Positions 46,141 to 53,886 of a DNA stretch of 64,000 nt are shown here, piece after piece. Numbering within the stretch: the first letter of the stretch is position 1; every line of letters begins with the position of its first letter. Below the pieces are notes generated by a model. It ran no database searches and was not told the DNA's origin. It saw only the letters and a list, made by a program, of their open reading frames with translations. The position numbers were made by a program, and so were the translations under genes. Origin of the DNA: Bog-756 sp963812525. GTDB taxonomy: Bacteria; Actinomycetota; Acidimicrobiia; Acidimicrobiales; RAAP-2. Where the stretch lies: positions 186,001 to 250,000 of the forward strand of contig CAWEVL010000012.1 of NCBI GenBank assembly GCA_963812525.1, read 5' to 3'.

Positions 46141-47221
46141 GTGCAGAGCGACTCCCAACCCGACGAATCTTCTGAGCCGGCCGTGACCGCCACCGCCGAG
46201 GGGCCCGGCCCGGCCCCCGGTTCCCGGTTGGACGTGGTGGCCGTGGGCAACGCCCTGGTCGACGTCCTGGGCACGGCCAAGGACGAGGACCTGGTGGCGC
46301 TCGACCTGGTCAAGGGGACCATGGTCATCGTGGACCAGCACCGTTCCGAGGCCATCTACGCGACGATGGGACCCACCACCGAGGCCTCGGGGGGATCGGC
46401 GGCCAACACCGTGGCCGGAGTGGCGGCCCTCGGCGGCCGGGCCGCCTTCCTGGCCCGGGTGGCCGACGACCAGTGGGGCGAGATCTTCACCCACGACATC
46501 CGCTCCATCGGGGTGGCCTTCGACCCCACGCCCACGGCGGCCGTCCCCGGCCGGGCCGTGACCGGCCACTGCCTGGTGCTGGTGACCGAGGACGCCGAGC
46601 GGACCATGGCCACCCACCTCGGCGTGTCGGGGGACTTCGGGCCGGACGACCTCCACGACGACCACCTGACCTCGGCCCAGGTGGTCTACCTCGAGGGGTA
46701 CCTGTGGGAGCAGCCCTCGGCCAAGGCGGCCATGCGCCAGGCCATCGACATCGCCCACGCCAGCGACGCCGCCGTGGCCCTCACCGTCTCGGACCCGTTC
46801 TGCGTGCAGCACCACAAGGGTGAGTTCCTCGAACTGCTCAACGGCGACCTCGAGCTGCTGTTCGCCAACGAGGACGAGATCACCATGCTGTTCGGGGCCG
46901 CCGATTTCGACGCGGCCGTGGACGCGGTGACCGAGACCGGGGTCCTGGCCGTGCTGACCCGGGGCGCGCGCGGCTGCGTGGTGGTGACGGCAGCCGGGTC
47001 CGGTGACCGTGCCCGCCGCGCCGGTGGACAGGGTGGTCGACACCACCGGGGCCGGCGACCTGTTCGCCGCCGGCTTCCTCTACGGGATCACCAACGGCCT
47101 CTCTCCCGAGGACTCGGCCCGACTGGGCGGGGTGTGCGCCGCCGAGGTCATCTCCCACGTGGGGGCCCGGCCGCTGGCCGACCTGCGGGCCCTGGCCGTC
47201 GAGGCCGGGCTGTTTGCCTGA
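46141..47221 (+). CDS. PfkB-family carbohydrate (adenosine/ribokinase-like) kinase, one apparent frameshift
   Basis: About 359 residues after removing one extra base near 46997. 'LDVVAVGNALVDVLGTAKDE' starts the Rossmann-like fold; 'ASGGSAANTVAGVAALGG' is the substrate-binding glycine run; 'VVDTTGAGDLFAAGFLYGIT' is PfkB signature 2 with the catalytic Asp in GAGD. The frame changes between 'GARGCVVVTAAG' and 'VTVPAAPVDRVVDTTG'. Closest in style to adenosine/sugar kinases such as YdjH-like proteins; the substrate is not clear. Starts at GTG 46141, probably leaderless. Confidence 0.87.
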
Positions 47222-47275
47222 GGGCCGCACCCGCTCGAGCCGCTGGCTACAGTGGCGGCGGTCTGGGGGGAGCGC

Positions 47276-49396
47276 ATGGGAGCAGGTGGCGTAGGGGTGA
47301 TCGGTACGGGGACCCTCGAGTCCCCGGACCAGGCCGGCACCGCTCCCGGCGACCGTCGATTCCGCCCCGACGTCGAGGGCCTCCGGGCCGTGGCCGTGCT
47401 CCTCGTCGTCCTCTTCCACGCCGGGGTGCCCGGGATCCACGGTGGCTATGTCGGCGTCGACGTCTTCTTCGTGATCTCGGGCTTCGTGATCACCGGCCTG
47501 CTGTTACGGGAGCGAGCCAGGACCGGGGGGACCTCGATCCTCGACTTCTACGCCCGCCGCGCCCGTCGTATCCTCCCGGCCGCCACCCTGGTCATCTTCA
47601 CCACCGTGGTGGCCAGCTACCTCGCCCTCGGGGCGGTCAGCGGTGCCCAGGTGGCCGACGACGGCCGGTGGGCCGCCGTCTTCCTCTCGAACTTCCACTT
47701 CGAGGCGCTCGGCACCAATTACTTCACCGCCTCCCTCCCCCCCTCCCCCCTCCAGAACTACTGGTCGCTGTCGGTCGAGGAGCAGTTCTACCTGGTCTTC
47801 CCCACGTTGTTCCTGCTGATGGCCCGGGGTCGGGGGCGACGGTCGTCGCCGGCGAGGATGGCCGTCGCCTGCGGTGCCGTGGTCGCCGCGTCGTACACAC
47901 TGTCGGTGGTGCAGACGGCCACCCACCCGTCGGCCGCCTACTTCTCCCCGTTCACCCGGGCCTGGGAGCTGGCCCTGGGCGCGCTGGTGGCCGTCGGGAC
48001 CACCTGGCTCCGGCGGGTGCCCGGCCGCGCCGCGGCCGCGCTGACCTGGGTGGGGTTGGCCCTCATCGTGGGGGCGGCGGTCGGCTTCAACGCCCAGACC
48101 CCCTATCCGGGGGCACTGGTGGCCGTGCCCGTCCTGGGTGCCGGCCTGATCATCGCCGGCGGGATCGGCCAGCCGGCCTTCGGCGTCGAGGGCCTGCTCG
48201 GGCGAGGCCCGGTGCAGTGGATGGGGAAGCGCTCGTACTCGCTCTACCTCTGGCACTGGCCCATCCTGATCATCGCCGCCGAGCGGGTGGGGAAGACCAG
48301 GCTGCCCCTGGCCGACAACCTGGGCCTGCTGGTGGTGGCCGTGGTGATCTCGGCGGTCACCTTCGCCCTGGTCGAGAACCCGATCCGGCACTGGCGGATG
48401 CCCTCGAGGCCGAGCGTGGCGGCCGGGATCGCCACCGTCGTGCTCACCGTCGCCGTCCTCTCGCTGTTCATCGCCGTGTCCACGCACACCGGGAGGGCCA
48501 CCGCGGTCACGCCGGCCGACCCCCGGACGGTGCAGCACCAGGTCGCCGTGGCGCCGGGCATCACCCGCCTTCCCCGGGACCTCCAGCCCGCCCTGGCCGC
48601 CGCGCCCTCGGACTGGGGCGGGTACGTCAGCGCACCCCACTGCCAGGTCGACGTGGGCCAGCCGAGCGAGCGGTTGGCCCCCTGCTCCCTGGGTGACCCC
48701 CACGGGAACCACCTGATGGTGGCGTACGGAGACTCCCACGTGCTGATGTGGCTCCCCGCCCTCGACCAGGTGGCCCTCCGGTCCCACTGGCGGCTGGTGG
48801 TCCTGGGCAAGCCGTACTGCCCCGCCGGGCTGGTGACCCCGGTGGATCCGCCGGGGTGGGGCGCGGTCGGTGGCCCGTACACCGTGTGCGACCAGTGGCA
48901 CCGGTGGGCCATCTCGACCATCGACCGGCTGCACCCGAACCTGTTGATCGTGAGCCAGCTCACTCCGTATCTGAGACCCGCGGCCGGCGGTGGGTCCGAG
49001 ACCGAAGTCACGCCGACCCAGTCGGCGGAGGGCCTGGTCGCCCTGTTCCGGTCGGTCCACGTGGCCGGCATGGCCAAGGTCGTGCTCGGCGACATCCCCC
49101 GCCTGTCCGAGCCCCCGCCGGCCTGCCTGTCGGAGCACCCGGACGACGTGCAGGCCTGCTCGGTACCGGCCCGACTCAGCTCCGGGACCATCGAGAGCAG
49201 GTACAACGACTACGAGCACGTGGCCGTGGTCATCACCGGCGGCCGCTACGTCGACACCGTCCCGTGGTTCTGCTCCCACGTGTGCACGCCGGTGATCGGC
49301 CGCTACGTCGTCTACATGGACCAGTTCCACGTCACCGCCACCTACGCCCGACACCTGTCGGTCGTCCTCGGCCAGGCCCTCCGCCCGTCGATGTGA
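47276..49396 (+). CDS. Acyltransferase-3 with C-terminal SGNH domain
   Basis: A 706-residue OafA-type enzyme, very similar to those at 1.4 and 38 kb. 'GDRRFRPDVEGLRAVAVLLV' begins the core; 'GVDVFFVISGFVITGLLL', 'LQNYWSLSVEEQFYLVFPTL' and 'GKRSYSLYLWHWPILIIA' follow. The SGNH domain has 'LMVAYGDSHVLMWLPALDQV' and the final 'YMDQFHVTATYARHLS'. ATG 47276 is chosen over the upstream frame because GGGGGGAG at 47265-47272 precedes it. It probably O-acylates a surface polymer; its three close relatives suggest multiple acyl positions or substrates. Confidence 0.9.
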   Translation: MGAGGVGVIGTGTLESPDQAGTAPGDRRFRPDVEGLRAVAVLLVVLFHAGVPGIHGGYVGVDVFFVISGFVITGLLLRERARTGGTSILDFYARRARRILPAATLVIFTTVVASYLALGAVSGAQVADDGRWAAVFLSNFHFEALGTNYFTASLPPSPLQNYWSLSVEEQFYLVFPTLFLLMARGRGRRSSPARMAVACGAVVAASYTLSVVQTATHPSAAYFSPFTRAWELALGALVAVGTTWLRRVPGRAAAALTWVGLALIVGAAVGFNAQTPYPGALVAVPVLGAGLIIAGGIGQPAFGVEGLLGRGPVQWMGKRSYSLYLWHWPILIIAAERVGKTRLPLADNLGLLVVAVVISAVTFALVENPIRHWRMPSRPSVAAGIATVVLTVAVLSLFIAVSTHTGRATAVTPADPRTVQHQVAVAPGITRLPRDLQPALAAAPSDWGGYVSAPHCQVDVGQPSERLAPCSLGDPHGNHLMVAYGDSHVLMWLPALDQVALRSHWRLVVLGKPYCPAGLVTPVDPPGWGAVGGPYTVCDQWHRWAISTIDRLHPNLLIVSQLTPYLRPAAGGGSETEVTPTQSAEGLVALFRSVHVAGMAKVVLGDIPRLSEPPPACLSEHPDDVQACSVPARLSSGTIESRYNDYEHVAVVITGGRYVDTVPWFCSHVCTPVIGRYVVYMDQFHVTATYARHLSVVLGQALRPSM

Positions 49397-49435
49397 CGTC
49401 GGCGGCACGAGCCCCGGCCCCGGGGCCGGAGCCGG

Positions 49436-50032
49436 TCAGGCCGGAGGGCTCGGCCGGAAGGTGAAGGGGAGGTCGCCGATGCGGACCAGCACCGAGGCCA
49501 CCGACCGTCCCAGGGGGGCCAGGGCCTCGTCCAAGCCGGTGGGGTCGTCGAGCACGGCCTCGTCCAGCTGGCAGGAGCCCTCGTAGGAGACCTCGACGGC
49601 GCACTCCGCCTGGTCCTGGCCCTCGATGAGGAGCTGCTCGACGGTGGTCGATCCCCGCACCAGCGGTTCGTCGCCGAACACGTCGAGGTGGTCGGGCAGG
49701 ACGCCCCGCAGCGGGCCGAGCTCGGGGACCCCGTCGAGGCCCTGGACCCGGAAGGCGATCTCCACCAGCACCTCGGGGAGCTCGTCGGGCTCCTCGCCGA
49801 TGGCCCAGCTCCGGTAGGCGGTCTGGCTCCACGTCGGCCAGTCGAAGCTGGTGTCGACCCGGATCCTGGCCGGCCGCTCCTCGCCGGGGAGGCTGTAGGA
49901 GGTCTCGAAGCTCACGTCGCCGAGGAACACGTCCACCTGGAAGCGCTCCTCCACCGCCTGTCGCTGGAGCAGGGCGGCCTCGAAGGCCCGCCGGTGGGAG
50001 GTGACGAGTTGGGTGAAGACGTGGTCCAGCAT
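49436..50032 (-). CDS. Conserved-looking hypothetical protein, 198 residues
   Basis: No family recognised. The protein is soluble, without signal peptide or membrane helix, and acidic. It starts with an amphipathic helix ('LDHVFTQLVTSHRRAFEAAL') and then alternates beta-like segments: 'FQVDVFLGDVSFETSYSLPG', 'RIRVDTSFDWPTWSQTAYRS', 'VEIAFRVQGL', 'CAVEVSYEGSCQL'. The clear strand alternation and normal codon pattern suggest a real gene. It is divergent from the glycerophosphodiesterase, with overlapping -10 boxes between them. Confidence 0.65.
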   Translation of the reverse strand: MLDHVFTQLVTSHRRAFEAALLQRQAVEERFQVDVFLGDVSFETSYSLPGEERPARIRVDTSFDWPTWSQTAYRSWAIGEEPDELPEVLVEIAFRVQGLDGVPELGPLRGVLPDHLDVFGDEPLVRGSTTVEQLLIEGQDQAECAVEVSYEGSCQLDEAVLDDPTGLDEALAPLGRSVASVLVRIGDLPFTFRPSPPA

Positions 50033-50042
50033 GGCGGGGCAG

Positions 50043-50058
50043 AGGCTACCGTTCTTCC
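50043..50058. promoter_or_regulatory. Overlapping divergent promoters (hypothetical / glycerophosphodiesterase)
   Basis: The same AGGCTACCGT decamer as at 46125-46134. TAGCCT faces left, ten bases before ATG 50032. TACCGT faces right, exactly six bases before ATG 50059, so the phosphodiesterase message should be leaderless. No separate -35 boxes are evident. Confidence 0.55.
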
Positions 50059-50940
50059 ATGCCCGCCCCCGTCGATGCGCTCCGGCCGTCCCCGTGGCTG
50101 GAGCGGCGGGTCATCGCCTACGCCCACCAGGGCGGGGCCTGGGAGGCCCCCAGTTCCACCCTGCACGCCATCGCCTCGGCGCTCGACGCCGGGGCCACCG
50201 GGATCGAGCTCGACGTCCACGCCACGGCCGACGGCCGGCTGGTGGTGGGCCACGACCCCACCGTGGACCGCACCACCGACCGCTCCGGGGCCATCGCCGA
50301 GCTGACCTACGACCAGCTCGTGCGGCTGGACAACGCCTACTGGTGGGCCCCCGGCGCCGATGTGTCGCCCGGGTTGGCCCCCGACCGGTACCCGTTCCGG
50401 GGGCGGGCCCCGAAGGACCACCGGTTCGGCATCGCCCTGCTGGAGGAGGTGCTGGAGGAGTTCCCCGGCGTGGTCCTCAACCTCGACATCAAGCAGACCG
50501 CCCCGGCGGTGGCCCCCTACGAGGAGGCGCTGGCCGCCCTGCTCCGCCGATTCGGTCGGGTCGACGACGTGATCGTGGCGTCCTTCCTCGACTCGGCCAC
50601 CGACACCTTCTCCACGTTCGCCCCCGACATCCCGACCTCGGCCGGCACGTTGGCGGTGGCCGCCTTCTACCAGGCGGTCCAGGCCGGGGAGGCCCCGGCG
50701 CCCCTGCGCCACGTGGCCCTCCAGGTGCCGGCCCGCTTCGGCGAGCTCACCCTGGTCGACGAGCGGTTCGTGGAGGTGGCCCACGAGCAGGGCCTGGCCG
50801 TCCACGTGTGGACCATCGAGGAGGAGTCCGAGATGCGCGAGCCTGTGCGGCTGGGCGTCGACGGCATCATCACCGACCGACCGACCGCCCTGGTCGGGGT
50901 GCTCGACGAGCTCGGCCGGGCATGGCGTCCCCGGGGTTGA
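50059..50940 (+). CDS. Glycerophosphodiester phosphodiesterase (GlpQ/UgpQ family)
   Basis: A 293-residue TIM-barrel enzyme hydrolysing glycerophosphodiesters to glycerol-3-phosphate and an alcohol. 'IAYAHQGGAWEAPSSTLHAI' is the first catalytic block (family consensus H-R-G; here His-Gln-Gly), 'GIELDVHATADGRLVVGHDP' holds the metal-binding Glu-x-Asp and the second His, and 'VHVWTIEEESEM' and 'GVDGIITDRP' close the barrel. No signal peptide, so cytosolic (UgpQ-like) rather than periplasmic GlpQ. It may recycle deacylated membrane lipids. Confidence 0.9.
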   Translation: MPAPVDALRPSPWLERRVIAYAHQGGAWEAPSSTLHAIASALDAGATGIELDVHATADGRLVVGHDPTVDRTTDRSGAIAELTYDQLVRLDNAYWWAPGADVSPGLAPDRYPFRGRAPKDHRFGIALLEEVLEEFPGVVLNLDIKQTAPAVAPYEEALAALLRRFGRVDDVIVASFLDSATDTFSTFAPDIPTSAGTLAVAAFYQAVQAGEAPAPLRHVALQVPARFGELTLVDERFVEVAHEQGLAVHVWTIEEESEMREPVRLGVDGIITDRPTALVGVLDELGRAWRPRG

Positions 50941-51086
50941 CGGTGAGCGGGTGCCGCGGCCCGGCCGGGGCGCGGTCCGACCCGGGTCCGGCGGGCGGGC
51001 ACCGGGTCGCCGGCGGGCACCGGGGTGAGTCGGTGGTGGGCGGAGGGCCTCACCGGTCGGCGATCCAGGGGATCACCGACGGATCG

Positions 51087-51170
51087 TCAGCCTCGACCGC
51101 AGTTCGGCTTCTTGCCGTGGTTGGCCTTCTTCTTGGCCCGGAGCTTGCGCTTGTTGGTTCGTTTCGACAC
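51087..51170 (-). CDS. Ribosomal protein bL37-like, 27 residues
   Basis: A 27-residue, very basic peptide encoded from GTG 51170 to TGA 51087: it begins 'SKRTNKRKLRAKKKANHG' and ends 'KKPNCGRG'. The Lys/Arg-rich start and the 'ANHGKKPN' core match the actinobacterial large-subunit protein bL37, first seen in the mycobacterial ribosome. There is no Shine-Dalgarno; a TACCAT box nine bases upstream suggests an almost leaderless message. It lies alone in the gap between the phosphodiesterase and DUF192 gene and is far below usual gene-calling length limits. Confidence 0.75.
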   Translation of the reverse strand: MSKRTNKRKLRAKKKANHGKKPNCGRG

Positions 51171-51223
51171 AGTTCGGAGATGGTAGTCGCTGCCGGCCCC
51201 GGGCACCGGACAGGGGGCCTCCG

Positions 51224-51553
51224 GTGACCTGGCTGTTGCGAGCGGGCGACGTGCTGGCCGCGGCCGAGGTGGCCGAGACCTTCGCCCAGCGCTCCCGAGG
51301 TCTCCTCGGGAAGTCCGGCTACGAGGGGGCCATGGTCCTGCCCCGCACCCGCTCGGTCCACACCTTCGGCATGCGGTTCGCCATCGACGTGGCCTTCTGC
51401 GACCGGGAGCTCATCGTGCTCCGGGTCACCACGGTGCGGCCGTAGCGGATGACCCTGCCCAAGCGGGGCGGCCGCTCGGTGATCGAGGCCGAGGCCGGGG
51501 CGTTCGAGCGGTGGGGCCTCCGGGTCGGGGACCGTCTGGAGCTGCGGGGATGA
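51224..51553 (+). CDS. DUF192 protein, interrupted by an in-frame amber codon
   Basis: 109 codons from GTG 51224, preceded by AGGGGG at a good distance. 'FAQRSRGLLGKSGYEGAMVL' and 'SVHTFGMRFAIDVAFCDREL' are DUF192 signatures. The frame meets TAG at 51443-51445 exactly where homologues usually have Trp (pattern P-W-R-M), and continues in the same frame with 'MTLPKRGGRSVIEAEAGAFE' to TGA 51553. Either a true nonsense change (TGG to TAG) or a base-call error; both halves remain family-like. The stop overlaps the RsmI ATG by four bases. Function of DUF192 is unknown. Confidence 0.72.
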
Positions 51554-52668
51554 CCGGCCCCGGGGCCGGTCATCCCGAGACCGGTCCCGACGCCGACGTC
51601 GACCCGGACGTCCTCGAGGAGCTGGAGTCCTGGTCGGGCCCGGATGACGACGGCGACCTGGGGGACCCGGGCACGGACAGGGACCGGGAGGGCGGGTCCG
51701 GGCCCGGCGCCCCGGAGGTCCCGGTGGAGCCGGGCCGGGCCGGAGCCGGTCCCGGATCCCTGGTGGTGGTGGGGACCCCCATCGGGAACCTGGGTGACCT
51801 CTCGCCCCGGGCCGTCACCGCTCTCGGGAGTGCGGAGGTCGTCTACTGCGAGGACACCCGTCACTCCCGCAAGCTGCTCACCCACGCCGGGATCACCGGG
51901 GCCACGCTGCGGTCGCTGCACGAGCACAACGAGGACGGCCGGATCGACGAGGTGGTGGCTTCGGTGCAGCACGGCCGGACGGTGGCGCTGGTGAGCGACG
52001 CCGGCATGCCCGGCGTCTCCGACCCGGGGTCGCGGGTGGTACGGGCCGTGGCCGCCGCCGGCCTGACCGTCACCGTGGTGCCGGGTCCCTCGGCGGTGCT
52101 CACTGCGCTGGTGGGCAGCGGGCTCGCCACCGACCGCTTCTGCTTCGAGGGCTTCCTGCCCCGCTCGGGCCAGGAGCGCCGGTCGGTGCTCGCCGCGGTG
52201 GCCGCCGAGCCCCGCACGACGGTGCTGTTCGAGGCCCCGGGGCGGGTGGCCGGGACGCTGGCCGACCTGGCGGCGTCGTGCGGCCCGGCCCGGCCGGTGT
52301 CGGTGGCCCGGGAGCTGACCAAGCTCCACGAGGAGTTCTGGCGGGGCACGTTGGCGGAGGCGGTGGCGTGGGCCGCCGACCGCCCGGTGCGGGGGGAGGT
52401 GGTCCTCGTGGTGGGCGGCGCACCCCCGGCGGATGCGGTGCCGGCCGGGGACGACGTGCTGCTGGCCGCCCTGGACGAGCGCCTCGGGGCGGGGGAGCGG
52501 ACCCGGGGCGCGGTGGACGGAGTGGCCGCCGCCTTCGGGGTGCCCCGCCGCCGGGTCTACGAGCTGGCCCTCGCCGCCCGTGACCGTCGGTCGGCCGGGG
52601 AAGTGTCGGCGGACGCCGACCCGGGTGGCCCGGGGCCGGGTGGTCCGGGGCCGGGTGGTCCGGGGTGA
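51550..52668 (+). CDS. rsmI: 16S rRNA (cytidine1402-2'-O)-methyltransferase RsmI
   Basis: A 372-residue member of the tetrapyrrole-methylase-fold family. 'SLVVVGTPIGNLGDLSPRAV' begins the core at about residue 69; 'DTRHSRKLLTHAGI', 'VALVSDAGMPGVSDPGSRVV', 'VVPGPSAVLTALVGSGL' and 'CFEGFLPRS' are the standard RsmI blocks in order. It methylates the ribose of C1402 in the decoding site. Unusual are an acidic N-terminal extension of about 65 residues and a Gly-Pro repeat tail from a 15-base tandem repeat (52624-52667). ATG 51550 is translationally coupled to DUF192. Confidence 0.93.
   Translation: MTGPGAGHPETGPDADVDPDVLEELESWSGPDDDGDLGDPGTDRDREGGSGPGAPEVPVEPGRAGAGPGSLVVVGTPIGNLGDLSPRAVTALGSAEVVYCEDTRHSRKLLTHAGITGATLRSLHEHNEDGRIDEVVASVQHGRTVALVSDAGMPGVSDPGSRVVRAVAAAGLTVTVVPGPSAVLTALVGSGLATDRFCFEGFLPRSGQERRSVLAAVAAEPRTTVLFEAPGRVAGTLADLAASCGPARPVSVARELTKLHEEFWRGTLAEAVAWAADRPVRGEVVLVVGGAPPADAVPAGDDVLLAALDERLGAGERTRGAVDGVAAAFGVPRRRVYELALAARDRRSAGEVSADADPGGPGPGGPGPGGPG
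52624..52667 (+). repeat. 15-base tandem repeat at the 3' end of rsmI
   Basis: About three copies of a 15-base GC-rich unit (GGTGGTCCGGGGCCG phase) encode the tail Gly-Gly-Pro-Gly-Pro. The period equals that of the repeat inside rsmA at 57713-57757 although the sequences differ. Such repeats vary in copy number easily. Confidence 0.7.
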
Positions 52669-52735
52669 TGTAACGGGCCGGACCGCGGCCAGGACGGTAC
52701 CGGCGGGGGTGAGGTGACTCAGGGAGGATCCACCA

Positions 52736-53278
52736 ATGTTCAGACGTCCGCCGTTGGACAAGACCCAGGCCCCGGGGATCGCCCCCCACGATGTCCCCGA
52801 GGGGGGCGAGCGGGTCGCCTTCGCCGCCGGCTGCTTCTGGGGGGTCGAGGACTGGCTCCGGGCCGTGCCCGGCGTGGTGGACGCCATCGCCGGCTACGAG
52901 GGCGGGTTCGTGGACCGTCCCACCTACGAGCAGGTCTGCTCGGGGACGACCGGGCACGCCGAGGCGGTGCTCGTGACCTTCGATCCCCGGCGGGTCTCCT
53001 TCGAGCGGCTGCTCGAGGAGTTCTGGCGCCACCACGACCCGACGACGCTCAACCGGCAGGGGCCCGACCGTGGCACCCAGTACCGCTCGGCCGTCTTCGT
53101 CCACGACGAGACCCAGGCCAAGGCGGCCCGGGCCTCCCTCGACGAGTACCAGGCCCGGTTCCGGCGCCCCATCGTCACCGAGGTCAGCGCGGCCACCACC
53201 TTCTGGCCGGCCGAGGGGTACCACCAGCGCTACACCGAGCGGACCGGGCGGGGCGGCGGCCACGTGGCCAACTGGTAG
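52736..53278 (+). CDS. msrA: Peptide-methionine (S)-S-oxide reductase MsrA
   Basis: A 180-residue enzyme. 'VAFAAGCFWGVEDWLRAVPG' contains the catalytic Cys in GCFWG-x-E; 'GYEGGFVDRPTYEQVCSGTTGHAEAV' and 'FWRHHDPTTLNRQGPDRGTQYRS' are family blocks. The resolving Cys normally near the C-terminus is absent after 'GHVANW', so recycling may use the Cys in 'QVCSGT' or an external thiol. It repairs methionine-S-sulfoxide in oxidised proteins. It follows rsmI by 67 bases on the same strand. Confidence 0.93.
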   Translation: MFRRPPLDKTQAPGIAPHDVPEGGERVAFAAGCFWGVEDWLRAVPGVVDAIAGYEGGFVDRPTYEQVCSGTTGHAEAVLVTFDPRRVSFERLLEEFWRHHDPTTLNRQGPDRGTQYRSAVFVHDETQAKAARASLDEYQARFRRPIVTEVSAATTFWPAEGYHQRYTERTGRGGGHVANW

Positions 53279-53293
53279 GCCCGCCGGGTCGGC

Positions 53294-53800
53294 TCAGGGC
53301 GCCCGCAGTTCGGTGAGGGCCTGGCGGACGTAGGGTCGGAGCGGGAGGGCGAGGGCCTGGCCGACGGGCACCCACCGGGCGGCGTCCGACGATCCGCCGA
53401 CCTCGTCCCGGAGCGCTCCCGACCAGCCGTCCACGCCGTGGATGATCCGGAGGGTGTGCAGGCTCGTCCCGTCGGGCAGGATGAACACGTCGGAGATGAT
53501 CCCGAGCAGGGGACCGGGGACGATGTCGAGGCCGGTCTCCTCGCGGAATTCACGCCGGAGCCCGTCGACGGGGTGCTCGCCGTGGTCGAGGCCTCCGCCG
53601 GGTAGGAACCACTGCCCGGCCACGGTCAGGTGGGGGGCGGCCCGGACCAGCAGCACCCGGTCGTCCGCCTCCTCGTTCCCGGGGCCCTCACCGGCGCCGG
53701 CGCCGTCCCGGCAGATGCCGTAGACCGCCACCCGCTGCTGTCGGGCCTCGGGCGGGGGAGGAGCGTCGGAGGCGGCGGCCGCGGGCGTCACGGGACGCAT
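53294..53800 (-). CDS. NUDIX hydrolase
   Basis: About 168 residues. The NUDIX box is complete: 'GGGLDHGEHPVDGLRREFRE' followed by ETGL, matching G-x5-E-x7-R-E-x2-E-E-x-G. Flanking strands 'RVLLVRAAPHLTVAGQWFLP' and 'DVFILPDGTSLHTLRIIHGV' fit the fold. Start uncertain: ATG 53800, GTG 53791 or ATG 53824. A TAGGAT box overlaps the ATG and would fit a leaderless start at GTG 53791. The substrate (a nucleoside diphosphate derivative) cannot be predicted. It converges with msrA and is divergent from metG. Confidence 0.88.
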   Translation of the reverse strand: MRPVTPAAAASDAPPPPEARQQRVAVYGICRDGAGAGEGPGNEEADDRVLLVRAAPHLTVAGQWFLPGGGLDHGEHPVDGLRREFREETGLDIVPGPLLGIISDVFILPDGTSLHTLRIIHGVDGWSGALRDEVGGSSDAARWVPVGQALALPLRPYVRQALTELRAP

Positions 53801-53886
53801 CCTAGGAGTGGGGGCGGCGGGCACGGCCCCCGGGGCCCTCGCCCGTGTGCCGGTGGGGCCCGCCCCGATCGGTACGCTGCAGGTCA

